From: Hymenobacter aerophilus DSM 13606
GTDB lineage: Bacteria > Bacteroidota > Bacteroidia > Cytophagales > Hymenobacteraceae
NCBI RefSeq assembly: GCF_000382225.1
Contig: NZ_KB907809.1
Coordinates: 62,001-126,000, forward strand
DNA: 64,000 nucleotides
Reading direction: 5' to 3'
A program made the translations under genes and the position numbers. Within the stretch, counting starts at the first letter, position 1, and each line of letters starts with the position of its first letter. Below, piece after piece: positions 47,442-55,793 of the stretch. The notes below the pieces were generated by a model that did no database searches, had not been told where the DNA came from, and was given only the letters and a program-made list of their open reading frames with translations.

Positions 47442-48149
47442 TCAACGAGCCCACCAGCCCCGCCCCAGCCGGTAGGCGGACACGGCCGAGAGTAGCAGCA
47501 GGAGCAGCGTGGAATTGCGCCAGTCAGAGTTCCAGAGTTGTAATTTGGCCTCTAGCCAGGAAGGAGATTCGCGTTTATTGTCAAACTCTACCACGGTACC
47601 ACACATTAAAAGATTGGAAGGTGAATGAGGCCGAATATTGGTTATCGGTTTCGACTTAGTAGTGAATGTGTAGAAAGTGGTCAGCTCGTGCCGGAGGTCA
47701 ACCCAGTATTTCTTCATGCCATACACATTGCACCAATCCAACACCTGTACCAAACTGGAGTAGCTAGCCTCCTGACCAATTCGTACTTGAAGGCCCCTGT
47801 CATGATTGGGGTCGACTTCCAGATGATGAAAGACGGCTTGGGCGTTGCGTAAGGCAAAATAGTCCTCGAATAAGTTGCCTGTTACCGCGAATACTTGCCA
47901 GGGGCGAAAGGCCGCAATTATAGCTGACGACGAGTAAGGAAGAGAGGGACCCTCTACAATATAATCAGCGAGAATATCTGAGTTAGGTTGTAATGGAAGA
48001 AAGTTAACTTCCATCACGTGCTGCACCCGCACACCCCGCACCTGTGGCAACGCCACGCAGCTTAGCCACAGCAGCCACGTCAGCGCCAGCAGGCCCGGGG
48101 GCAGCAGTAAACGGCGACGATGGAGACAGGGGAGAGATAGCAGAAGCAT
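47442..48149 (-). CDS. Membrane protein of unknown function, lower GC than neighbours
   Basis: From the ATG at 48149 the product has 235 residues. A longer frame begins at 48248. There is one hydrophobic segment at about residues 15-38 (LLLPPGLLALTWLLWLSC) and another at the C-terminal end (STLLLLLLSAVSAYRLG), enclosing a soluble domain of about 165 residues with several Trp, Tyr and Cys. Its base composition and codon use are less GC-rich than those of flanking genes, which suggests transfer or relaxed selection. I recognise no family. It is divergent from the TonB receptor gene. Confidence 0.55.
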   Translation of the reverse strand: MLLLSLPCLHRRRLLLPPGLLALTWLLWLSCVALPQVRGVRVQHVMEVNFLPLQPNSDILADYIVEGPSLPYSSSAIIAAFRPWQVFAVTGNLFEDYFALRNAQAVFHHLEVDPNHDRGLQVRIGQEASYSSLVQVLDWCNVYGMKKYWVDLRHELTTFYTFTTKSKPITNIRPHSPSNLLMCGTVVEFDNKRESPSWLEAKLQLWNSDWRNSTLLLLLLSAVSAYRLGRGWWAR

Positions 48150-48223
48150 AAAGCTAAATATCAGATAGTCAAGGTTATATAGACGGTTTCGAGCCGATTT
48201 TCGGGGGAAACCAACTCCGGAGG

Positions 48224-48231
48224 TAATTTTG
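48224..48231 (+). promoter_or_regulatory. Candidate -7 box TAATTTTG for the TonB-dependent receptor
   Basis: TAATTTTG matches TAnnTTTG exactly. A partial -33 box (TTTTCG at 48198-48203) lies about 20 bases upstream. The receptor ATG is 37 bases downstream. Confidence 0.45.
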
Positions 48232-48268
48232 GGGTTACTACGACCCAATCTACCAGTTTTTCCTGTTG

Positions 48269-50398
48269 ATGCGCTATTGTTCCGCCGCGCTGCTACTGCT
48301 GCCCGTTGCTGCCTTCGCCCAACCTACCGCCCCACCTGATACGGCCCGTTCCATAGCCCTGCCAGAGGCCACCGTGGCCGGCTACGGCCAGCAGCTGCCG
48401 CTGCGCCGCACGGCCGCCGCCGTAGGCACACTCGACCGCGCCGATTTTGAGCGGTTCCCTGATAATGCCCTCACCCAGGTCGTGAACACGTTGCCGGGCG
48501 TGCGGCTGGAGGAGCGGGCTACGGCCAGCTACCGCCTCAGCGTGCGTGGTAGCACGCTTCGCTCGCCCTTCGGCGTGCGCAACACCAAAGTGTACTACCA
48601 GGGTTTGCCCTTCACCGAAGCCAGCGGCAGCACGCCCCTCAACCTGCTCGACCCAGGTTTGCTGGGCGGGCTGGAAGTGATTAAGGGCCCGGCCGCCAGC
48701 GTGTACGGGGCCGGCACCGGCGGGGCCGTGCTGTTGCGCGGGCGCCGCCCCGCTGGGCCCGGCACGCACGTTTCGGCGGGCTTTACGGCGGGCAGCTACG
48801 GGCTGCGGCGCACCACGGCGGCCCTCGAAACGGCTACCGCCACCGGCTACTGGCGCGCCGCCTACGCCCGCCAGACACTTGATGGCTACCGCCGCCAAAG
48901 CGCCCTGCGGCGCGACGTGCTCAGCCTCGACGGTGAGTGGCAGCCCACCGCGCGCCAGACCCTCCGCCTGCACGCGCTCTACACCGATATCGACTACCAG
49001 CTGCCCGGCGGCCTTACCCGGGCCCAGTTCGAGGCCGACCCGCGGCAGTCCCGGCCGGGCACGGCCACCGCGCCCGGCACGGTGGCCCAGCGCACCTACT
49101 ACGCCTCGCGCACCGGCCTGCTCGGTGCCACCCACGAGGCCCGCTTTACGGAGCGGCTGGAGTTGCGCTCGGCACTGTATTTGAGCGGCAGCCGTATCAA
49201 TACGCCGTATCTGATTGATTTCGAGCGCAATACACTGCTGGGCGGGGGCGGGCGCACGGTGCTCGGCTACCGCACGGCGCTGGCGGGCCGCACGTTGCGC
49301 CTGCAGGCCGGCGCCGAGGGCCAGACGGGCTTCAAGAGCGCCCGCAGCTACCAGAACCGCGCCGGCCAGCCCGGCCCGTTGCGCTACGACGACGAAATCC
49401 GCACGCTCACTGGCTTCGTGTTTGCCCAGGCCGATTACGAGCTGCCCGCCGAACTGCTGCTGACAGTGGGCGCCAGCTACAACCGCCTGCGCTACCGCAT
49501 CAGCCGGCTTTCCGATGCTGCTACCAACCCTACCGGGTATGAGCTGAGCCGCGACTTCCGGCCCCAGGTGTCGCCCAGGGTGGCGCTGCTGCGCGAATTC
49601 GGGCCGGGCCTGGCGGTGTACGGGAGCGTGAGCACGGGCTTCTCGCCGCCCACCGAGGAGGAAATCCGGCCTTCCGACGGCTCCATCAACCGGGGCCTGC
49701 AGGCCGAGCGAGCCACCAGCTTCGAATTGGGGGCGCGGGGCCAGCTCTGGCAGCAGCGCCTGCGCTACGACGTGGCTCTCTACGACCAGCGCCTGCGCCA
49801 AACAATTACAACCCGCACCACCGACCTGGGCACCCAACTGTTCCTGAACGCCGGCACCACGCGCCAGCGCGGGGCCGAGGTGGCCGTGAGTGGCTGGCTG
49901 TGGCAATCGGGAGCTTCAAGCCGCAAGCTTCAAGCCGCAAGCTTTATAGAGAGTTCTACTAATAAGGAAACGGAGCTGCCAATCGGGCTGCGGGCCTTCG
50001 TGAGCTACGCCTACAACCACTACCGTTTCGGCAGCTACCAGCGCGGCGACGATGATTTCAGCGGCAACCGCCTCACCGGCACCGCGCCCCACACGCTCAC
50101 GGCCGGCCTCGATTTCCGTCAGCGTCACGGTTTCTACCTCAGCCCCACCGTCAACCACCAGGCCCGCCTGCCGCTCAACGACGCCAACACTGCCTACGCC
50201 GCCGGGTACTGGACCTTTGGCTCCCGCGGCGGCTGGCGCGGCCAGGTGGGCCCGCTGGCGCTGGATGTGTTCGGTGGCGGCGAAAACCTGACGGACCGCC
50301 GCTACTCGCTGGGCAACGACCTCAACGCCTTCGGCGGCCGCTATTTTCAACCCGCCGCTGCCCGCAACTGGTACGCCGGGCTGGCGGTGAGATGGTGA
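48269..50398 (+). CDS. TonB-dependent outer-membrane receptor
   Basis: The 709-residue protein from the ATG at 48269 has a signal peptide (about residues 1-18, ending AFAQ). A plug domain (about 25-150: VNTLPGVRLEERA, LSVRGSTLRSPFGVRN, LEVIKGPAASVYGAGTGGAVLL) precedes a beta-barrel ending AARNWYAGLAVRW. It imports a ligand across the outer membrane using TonB energy. The ligand is unknown, though the plug pattern resembles iron or vitamin receptors without a carboxypeptidase-like extension. A family E repeat adds about 12 residues in a probable loop near residue 550. Confidence 0.92.
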   Translation: MRYCSAALLLLPVAAFAQPTAPPDTARSIALPEATVAGYGQQLPLRRTAAAVGTLDRADFERFPDNALTQVVNTLPGVRLEERATASYRLSVRGSTLRSPFGVRNTKVYYQGLPFTEASGSTPLNLLDPGLLGGLEVIKGPAASVYGAGTGGAVLLRGRRPAGPGTHVSAGFTAGSYGLRRTTAALETATATGYWRAAYARQTLDGYRRQSALRRDVLSLDGEWQPTARQTLRLHALYTDIDYQLPGGLTRAQFEADPRQSRPGTATAPGTVAQRTYYASRTGLLGATHEARFTERLELRSALYLSGSRINTPYLIDFERNTLLGGGGRTVLGYRTALAGRTLRLQAGAEGQTGFKSARSYQNRAGQPGPLRYDDEIRTLTGFVFAQADYELPAELLLTVGASYNRLRYRISRLSDAATNPTGYELSRDFRPQVSPRVALLREFGPGLAVYGSVSTGFSPPTEEEIRPSDGSINRGLQAERATSFELGARGQLWQQRLRYDVALYDQRLRQTITTRTTDLGTQLFLNAGTTRQRGAEVAVSGWLWQSGASSRKLQAASFIESSTNKETELPIGLRAFVSYAYNHYRFGSYQRGDDDFSGNRLTGTAPHTLTAGLDFRQRHGFYLSPTVNHQARLPLNDANTAYAAGYWTFGSRGGWRGQVGPLALDVFGGGENLTDRRYSLGNDLNAFGGRYFQPAAARNWYAGLAVRW
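49911..49946 (+). repeat. Family E repeat inside the TonB-receptor reading frame
   Basis: Two tandem copies of CTTCAAGCCGCAAG lie in frame and encode the ASSRKLQAASF region (about residues 548-559). The words match the sdhA-sdhB intergenic element. Base composition is lower in GC than the surrounding gene. Confidence 0.7.
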
Positions 50399-50414
50399 GT
50401 TGATTGGGTAGTGA

Positions 50415-50539
50415 GGAACTGAGGAGAAGTACTGTCATCCTGAGCGCAGCGAAGGACCTATATAGAAGGTGTCATCAGACGTTACCTTCTATATAGGTCC
50501 TTCGCTGCGCTCAGGATGACAGTACTTCTCCTCAGTTCC
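50415..50539. repeat. Perfect 56-bp inverted repeat (family G, copy 2)
   Basis: Bases 50415-50470 are the exact reverse complement of 50484-50539, with a 13-base loop. The core CTGTCATCCTGAGCGCAGCG is shared with copies at 27487 and 59802. It fills the gap between the convergent TonB-receptor and Gfo/Idh/MocA genes. Confidence 0.95.
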
Positions 50540-50550
50540 CCAGTCCCTGA

Positions 50551-51711
50551 CTACACCTTCACTGCTTTGCCGGTGCGGGCGGCTTCGTAGATGGCGTGGA
50601 CGAGGCGGATGTCGCGCAGACCTTCTTCGCCGGGCGTTTTGGGCGTTTTGTTGTTGAGTACGCACTCGGCCATGTGGTCGAGTTCGGCGGCAAACTGGTT
50701 GCCTTCCTTGAGCTGGGGTTCGCGTTGGCCGTCCTTGTCGCCGATGGTCATGTGGTGCCTGTAATAATCAGTAGCCGGGTCGAGGTCGAGCCAGGCCTTG
50801 TCGCCGAAGGCGCGGAAACGCTTGACTTCCTGGATGCTGTAGGCACTGGTGCAGGTGGCCAGTGCGCCGCCAGGGAAGCGCAGCGTGAAATGAATCCGGT
50901 CCTCGACTTCCTTGAAGCGCGGGTCCGAGCGGTCGGTCATTTCCATGGCCGTTACCTCGGTGGGCTCCTCGCCGGTGAGGTAGCGGGCGGCGTTGAGCGA
51001 GTAGATGCCGATATCCATGAGCGAGCCGCCGCCGGCCAGCTTTTTCACCACCCGCCAGCTGTCGGCCTTGTCGCCGGTGGGGTCCACGATGCGGCCGTGG
51101 TCGGCCGTGATTTGCATGAGTTTGCCCAGTTCGCCGCGCCGGATGCGGGCAATGGCATCGAGGTTGAAGGGCTCGTACTGGGCACGGTAGGCAATCATGA
51201 GCTTTTTGCCGGCCTCGCGGCAGGCGTCAATCATGCGCTGGCACTCGGCCACGGTGGGGGCCATGGGCTTTTCGCTGAGCACGTGCTTACCGGCCCGGGC
51301 AGCGCGCACCGCAAAGTCGGCGTGCAGGGCCGGGGGCACCACCACGTACACCACATCCACGGCGGGGTTGTCGCGGATGGTGTCGAAATTCTGGTAGTTG
51401 TAGATGTTTTTCGGCTCGACACCGTACTCGCGGGCCAGGCGGGCGGCCTTGTCGGGCGAGCCGCTCACCAGGGCCACAATGCGGGCGTGCTTGGTTTCCT
51501 TGAAGGCGGGCATCATCTGCTCGGTGGCAAATTTGCCCAGCCCCACGATGGCAAAACCTATTTTCTTCTGGTCGGCGTGTTGCATGGCGGTTGAGGAAAG
51601 GGAGGAAAGCGGGAGGGCGGCGGCCGGACCGGCTACCGCGGCCAGGGCCGTACCCAGCCCGGCCTGGCGCAGAAACTGCCGCCGCGAATCCGGCGAAACG
51701 GAACGGTCCAT
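50551..51711 (-). CDS. Gfo/Idh/MocA family oxidoreductase with Tat-type signal
   Basis: The 386-residue product from the ATG at 51711 begins MDRSVSPDSRRQFLRQAGLG, a twin-arginine signal (SRRQFL) followed by a hydrophobic segment ending PAAA. It should therefore cross the membrane folded with its cofactor. The Rossmann fold shows FAIVGLGKFATEQMMPAF, then the family motif LSEKPMAP with the conserved Lys, and GGGSLMDIGIYSLN. Such enzymes oxidise or reduce sugars or inositol derivatives with NAD(P). The substrate is unknown. Confidence 0.9.
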   Translation of the reverse strand: MDRSVSPDSRRQFLRQAGLGTALAAVAGPAAALPLSSLSSTAMQHADQKKIGFAIVGLGKFATEQMMPAFKETKHARIVALVSGSPDKAARLAREYGVEPKNIYNYQNFDTIRDNPAVDVVYVVVPPALHADFAVRAARAGKHVLSEKPMAPTVAECQRMIDACREAGKKLMIAYRAQYEPFNLDAIARIRRGELGKLMQITADHGRIVDPTGDKADSWRVVKKLAGGGSLMDIGIYSLNAARYLTGEEPTEVTAMEMTDRSDPRFKEVEDRIHFTLRFPGGALATCTSAYSIQEVKRFRAFGDKAWLDLDPATDYYRHHMTIGDKDGQREPQLKEGNQFAAELDHMAECVLNNKTPKTPGEEGLRDIRLVHAIYEAARTGKAVKV

Positions 51712-51828
51712 GAGTGAAAATGAAAAGTTAGCGTGCAGCTGATTCAACGGCCCGCAAAAGCAGCGTGTTGCGCCCGGCGGCCAGGTTTCTGCCCAAGCTC
51801 AGCCTTAGCCGGCCAGCCGCAACCCGGC

Positions 51829-51860
51829 AAAAAGCCCCTCCGCCGCAAGGCAAAGGGGCT
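51829..51860 (-). terminator. Intrinsic terminator downstream of the 97-residue gene
   Basis: AGCCCCT and AGGGGCT arms flank a loop of about 14 bases and end in a T-run on the - strand. The sequence is nearly identical to the terminator of tRNA-Arg at 56615-56650. Confidence 0.8.
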
Positions 51861-51922
51861 GAAGTAATCCTGCCGTTCGAACTTATTCGGCGGCGCTCCT
51901 AAAGGCCACGCGGGCCCACCGC

Positions 51923-52216
51923 TTAGCGGTTGTTGTCGTCAATCGGGTTGTTGAAGCCGGTGATGCGCAGCTCGTCGGTAGTTGATTCGCTGTCGGGGTC
52001 GGGGCCGGTGGTGGCGCTGCCGCTGGGCGTGCCCGACATGGCATCTTCGAGCTGCTCGCTCGTGTCGAGCGTGCCTTCGTCGTCTTTTTTATAGCCGTAC
52101 AGCTCCTCTCGGTGCTGGCGCTGCTCCTCGGTCAGGTTGGCGTTTTTGGCGTCGAGGGCGGCGGCCGGGTCCTGGTCTTTTGGGTCTTTCGACGTTGTTT
52201 TTTTATCGGTACTCAT
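51923..52216 (-). CDS. Small acidic, disordered protein
   Basis: This 97-residue protein is rich in Asp, Glu, Lys, Ser and Thr with almost no large hydrophobics, so it is predicted to be disordered. DPAAALDAKNANLTEEQRQHRE shares the pattern DPAA-x2-DAK-x-A and EQR with the adjacent 158-residue protein. I recognise no family. A hydrophilin-like stress role is inference only. It is followed by a terminator and preceded by the related gene on the same strand. Confidence 0.6.
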   Translation of the reverse strand: MSTDKKTTSKDPKDQDPAAALDAKNANLTEEQRQHREELYGYKKDDEGTLDTSEQLEDAMSGTPSGSATTGPDPDSESTTDELRITGFNNPIDDNNR

Positions 52217-52257
52217 CAGAAAAGTCAGTCAGAAGTGAGGAAAGAGGCACGGCGGGC

Positions 52258-52734
52258 CTAGTCGTTGTTGGGCATTTCGTTTTCCTTGCCCGAGCCGGGA
52301 ATGCCGCGGCCGTTGTCGGGGCGGAAGGCGCTGAACTCGTCGGGGTTGTCGTTCTGGCCCACGTTGGGGTTGCTTTCCTCCACGGCGTCGGAAGCGGGCG
52401 CCTGGGTGCGGTTGGCGGGCTCGTTGGTGGCCCAGTTGCGGGTGCCGCCGCCGTAGCGCGGGTCGTCTTTGGCCCAGTCTTCGCGCTGCTCGTCGTACTC
52501 GGCGTCTTTGGCGTCCTGCACGGCGGCCGGATCGAGGTTTTGCGGGGCGCTGCCACGCTGCTCGGCAAAGGCTACCGAAGGCGCCGACTCGCCGCCGTTG
52601 GTGACGCTTTCGTCTTCGTTTAGCGGCTCGTTGGGGTTGTCGGGGTGGCCGAAGCTACCGTAGTTGGGCGTATCATTGGCGGCCTGCGAAGGGTTGCGGG
52701 AGGTATCGGGCGAGTTGAGCGGGTTGGTGGCCAT
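52258..52734 (-). CDS. Hydrophilic, Asn/Pro/Gly-rich disordered protein
   Basis: From the ATG at 52734 the product has 158 residues and starts MATNPLNSPDTSRNPSQ. It is dominated by Asn, Pro, Gly, Asp and Glu. DPAAVQDAKDAEYDEQRED shares the DPAA-DAK-EQR motif with its downstream neighbour, so the two may descend from a common ancestor. No membrane segment is present. I recognise no family. The longer frame from 52857 overlaps the divergent promoter region and is rejected. Confidence 0.55.
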   Translation of the reverse strand: MATNPLNSPDTSRNPSQAANDTPNYGSFGHPDNPNEPLNEDESVTNGGESAPSVAFAEQRGSAPQNLDPAAVQDAKDAEYDEQREDWAKDDPRYGGGTRNWATNEPANRTQAPASDAVEESNPNVGQNDNPDEFSAFRPDNGRGIPGSGKENEMPNND

Positions 52735-52889
52735 AAGAAAAGCGTAAGGGTAGGAGGAGGGAATAGGGAAGAAACGACGGCGCAAGTGGCCGCCGTTGCC
52801 ATTCATACGTAAACTTCCGGGAAATGGCGGTGTCCGGTCGGGCTTCCGCCGCCTCACTTCCCCGATTCTTTCCTTCTTTTTTCCCGCTT

Positions 52890-53174
52890 ATGTCGCTCTC
52901 CGTTCAGCATCACTCCGAAAACCAGGAATTTACCGTTTCCCAGGATGGCCACTCGGCCGAACTCTCCTATAGCCGGCCCGCCGACGGCGTCATCGACTTC
53001 ACCCACACCTTCGTCGAAGAAGAGCTGCGCGGCCAGGGCGTCGGCGACGAGTTGGCCAAAGCCGGCCTCGCCTACGCCCGCGAAAACGACCTGAAAGTGC
53101 GCACCAGCTGCACCTTCATGGCCGGCTACGTGGCCGCCCACCCCGACTACCAGGATCTGGTGGAAGCTTCCTAG
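52890..53174 (+). CDS. Small GNAT-like N-acetyltransferase
   Basis: The 94-residue product from the ATG at 52890 is a one-domain GCN5-like protein of the short YidJ/Acetyltransf_CG type. The acetyl-CoA loop appears in VEEELRGQGVGDELAKAGL, followed by CTFMAGYVAAHPDY. Its substrate is unknown. It is divergent from the hydrophilic-protein pair and ends in a repeat-embedded terminator. Confidence 0.85.
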   Translation: MSLSVQHHSENQEFTVSQDGHSAELSYSRPADGVIDFTHTFVEEELRGQGVGDELAKAGLAYARENDLKVRTSCTFMAGYVAAHPDYQDLVEAS

Positions 53175-53184
53175 AGCTCAGAAC

Positions 53185-53256
53185 TTAGAGCTTAGAAACA
53201 GACGAGTCCCTGATGTCATTGCTGACGCCAGGGACTCGTCTGTTTCTAAGCTCTAA
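53185..53256. repeat. 28-bp inverted repeat with terminator core (family H)
   Basis: Bases 53185-53212 are the exact reverse complement of 53229-53256. The outer words AGAGCTCAGAACTTAGAGC (53174-53192) and AAGCTCTAAGTTCTAAAA (53263-53280) extend the pairing imperfectly. The GC-rich inner stem (GACGAGTCCCTG) could terminate both convergent genes, GNAT and the nuclease. Confidence 0.88.
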
Positions 53257-53287
53257 AATCTAAGCTCTAAGTTCTAAAACCTGAACC

Positions 53288-55612
53288 CTACCGGCGCACT
53301 TCCACGCGGCTGGTGTAGGTGATGCCGTCGGCCGTGACGCGCAGCAGGTACAGGCCCTCGGCCAGCGGCTGCACATCGAGCGTAGCCGTTTCGGTGGCCG
53401 AGAGCGGCTGGCGGCGGCTGAGTACCTGCTGGCCCAGCATGTTGTAGAGGCTCAGGCTGGCCGACTGGCGGCCCCGTAGCTGCGGTAGGCGCACCTGCAC
53501 GCGGCCGGTCGCCGGGTTCGGGAACACCTCCACGCCTTCGCCCAGCCGGGCCGCAGCGGTGGTGCCGGTAATCGTTACGCAATCAGAAGTGTGGCGGCCG
53601 AGGTTGTCATACACGTCCGTGCCCACAAAAGTCCATTCGGCCTGCGCGTCGGCCCAGCGCTTCTGGCCCTTGTTCACGCTGGCTTTGCGCACGAGCGTGG
53701 CGTCGGTGGTGGTGCCGCCCGTAACTGCCCAGCCGCCGGCCGGCTTCTGCCCGATTACGCCAATTACGTCGAGCGTATCGGTGCCGTCCATCAGCAGCAG
53801 CGCATCATCGCCATTGAAGAAACCCACGTTCGACTCCAGATCAGCCTGAGCCTTAACGATGGGCGAAACGACGCCGCCATTGGCAATTACGTACACGTCG
53901 CCGGGGGCAATGGTGCCGCTAAGCTCGGCCGTGGCGTTCGGGGTAGTCTGGCCGTTGGCGAACAGGCTTACCGTAATGCCTTCCAGGTCGATGGGCGCGT
54001 TCGAGGGGTTGTAGATTTCAATGGCCTTGCTGTTGCTGGCCTTGCCCTCAATGTACTCCGAGAAGAACAGCGCAGTGCAGGGCGCCGCGGGCGGGGCCAC
54101 ATCGTCGTTGAGAATCGTCAGCTCGTGGGTGCGGATGGCGCCCAGCACCGCGCCGCCCGTGGTGGGCGTGCCCAGGGCCAGCACCACCGTTTCGTTGGGC
54201 TCGGCGAGCAGGTCGCCAACTACCGTCAGCGTCACGGCCTGGGTCTGGCTGGCCTGGCCGGCCGCGAAGGTGAGGCTGGTGGTGGTCAGCGTATAATCGG
54301 CGGGCGAAGTGGCGGTGGTGCCGGCCGGCCGCACCGTTACCGGAATAGTTACGGCCGCCGTGGGGGCCGCGCCGGTCAGCGTTACGTTCACGGTGTAGGT
54401 ACTGGTGCCGTCGTTGCCTTCGGTAAGGCTGCCTTTGGCGCTGGCAAACTGCAGGGTAGGAGCGGGGCCGTCGTCGTTGAGGATGGTCAGCTCGTGCTGG
54501 TTGGGGCCGCCCACGGCCGCGCCGGTGGCGGGGTTGCTCAGGGCCAGCACCACGGTTTCATCGGCTTCGGGCATCTGGTCGCCGTTGATAGTCACGGTTA
54601 CCGGCAGCGTCGTCTGGCCGGCCGCGAAGGTCAGCGTCTGGGGCGAGGTAAAGGTGAAATCCTGGCCGCTGGTGGCCGTGGAGGTCATATTCAGGCTCAG
54701 CTGCACCGTGAGCGGGGCCGTGGGGGCGGGCGTAACCGTTACGCTAGTGGTGTAGGTGCTGGTGCCGGCGTTGCCCTCGGCAATGCTGCCGGTGGCGGTA
54801 GCAAACGCGAAAGTCGGCAGCACCTTGAAGCCCCAGGCGCGGGCCACCAGGTCGGGGTAGGCCACGTAGGGGTTGAAGTTGCCCTGGCTTTTGGCCGCGC
54901 GGCGGTTGCGCTCGGTTTCGCGGGCATCTACCGGGTCGGCCAGGTGCCACTGGTAGAGCGTGTTCAGGTCGGCGGCGGCCGTAATCACGTCCTTGCCCGC
55001 ATCAAACTTCTGGCCCTGGTGCATGGTGTAGAAGTAGAACAGGGCCCGGGCCAGGTTGCCCTTGTGGTCTTCGCGGGGCTCGAACTGCGAGTCGGTGTCC
55101 TCGCTGTACTCGTCGATGTTGGTGGTCGGAATGGCCGTCTGGCTGGTCGAGCCGCGCATCCAGAGCTTGGTCTGAGTGTCGGGAATTTCGGCAAACGGGT
55201 CGGAGCCGCGGTTCGAGTTCCAGGCGATGAACGTCGGGAACAGGTGGTGAATATCGGAGCGCATGCGCACCTGCTCATCAAACCACGACTGCGGCACGGT
55301 GTGCTCGCAATTAATCTGCTTAACCACGCCGGTGCTGGTGTTGCTCGAATCGAGCTTCACGGTTTCGGTGTAGCCCGAATACACACATACGAGCTTGCCG
55401 TCCTGGTTGTCCACGTAGTTGTACATCTTGCCGCGGGCCGTGCCGTAGTCGAGCACCACGCGCTTGCCGTCGTACCAGTTCTCGCGCAGCCAGTCCTTCA
55501 GGTTCTGGCCCTGCAGGCTGGTGGGCGGCGCTGCCGGCAGGGTCTGGGCCGAGGCCGTGCCCAGGCCGGCGAACAGCACGGCGGTCAATATCCAAGCGAA
55601 AAAGTGTTTCAT
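53288..55612 (-). CDS. T9SS-secreted EndA-type endonuclease with Calx-beta and lamin-tail domains
   Basis: The 774-residue protein has a signal peptide (residues 1-22, ending ASAQ) and an endonuclease I domain (about 30-275). NCEHTVPQSWF (H104), DIHHLFPT (H122/H123) and NSNRGSDPF form the HNH-like metal site. Two Calx-beta-type repeats follow (about 285-390 and 395-505), each with the DGTSTYT or AGTSTYT pattern, then a lamin-tail-like domain (about 515-640). The T9SS type A sorting domain is at about 695-774 (VEVFPNPATGRVQVRL, GLYLLRVTADG). It is probably a surface or extracellular nuclease for DNA scavenging. The domain order is the notable part. Confidence 0.9.
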   Translation of the reverse strand: MKHFFAWILTAVLFAGLGTASAQTLPAAPPTSLQGQNLKDWLRENWYDGKRVVLDYGTARGKMYNYVDNQDGKLVCVYSGYTETVKLDSSNTSTGVVKQINCEHTVPQSWFDEQVRMRSDIHHLFPTFIAWNSNRGSDPFAEIPDTQTKLWMRGSTSQTAIPTTNIDEYSEDTDSQFEPREDHKGNLARALFYFYTMHQGQKFDAGKDVITAAADLNTLYQWHLADPVDARETERNRRAAKSQGNFNPYVAYPDLVARAWGFKVLPTFAFATATGSIAEGNAGTSTYTTSVTVTPAPTAPLTVQLSLNMTSTATSGQDFTFTSPQTLTFAAGQTTLPVTVTINGDQMPEADETVVLALSNPATGAAVGGPNQHELTILNDDGPAPTLQFASAKGSLTEGNDGTSTYTVNVTLTGAAPTAAVTIPVTVRPAGTTATSPADYTLTTTSLTFAAGQASQTQAVTLTVVGDLLAEPNETVVLALGTPTTGGAVLGAIRTHELTILNDDVAPPAAPCTALFFSEYIEGKASNSKAIEIYNPSNAPIDLEGITVSLFANGQTTPNATAELSGTIAPGDVYVIANGGVVSPIVKAQADLESNVGFFNGDDALLLMDGTDTLDVIGVIGQKPAGGWAVTGGTTTDATLVRKASVNKGQKRWADAQAEWTFVGTDVYDNLGRHTSDCVTITGTTAAARLGEGVEVFPNPATGRVQVRLPQLRGRQSASLSLYNMLGQQVLSRRQPLSATETATLDVQPLAEGLYLLRVTADGITYTSRVEVRR

Positions 55613-55733
55613 CGGGTAGTGAAAAAGTGAGAAGCGAACTAGCTCCTAAAGGTCGGCAAAGATTTTTCGCCCGCCAACTGCCCTGCACTACTGCCGCCGG
55701 ATTGGGCGCTGCCACCGCCTCCAGCCAGTAAAA

Positions 55734-55768
55734 AGAGCGCCCGCCCCTAAATGAGGGGCGGGCGCTCT
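55734..55768 (-). terminator. Intrinsic terminator after the fasciclin gene
   Basis: The perfect 15-bp stem AGAGCGCCCGCCCCT and its complement, with a 5-base loop, ends in T-rich sequence on the - strand. A T-run (ATTTTTT) also follows on the + strand side. Confidence 0.85.
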
Positions 55769-55793
55769 GCTATTTTTTAGTGTCGCTCCAGCC

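Noticed and set aside
53591..55630. A 679-residue + strand frame over the nuclease gene
   Set aside because: Antisense to the EndA-type gene, with low-complexity translation and no domain.
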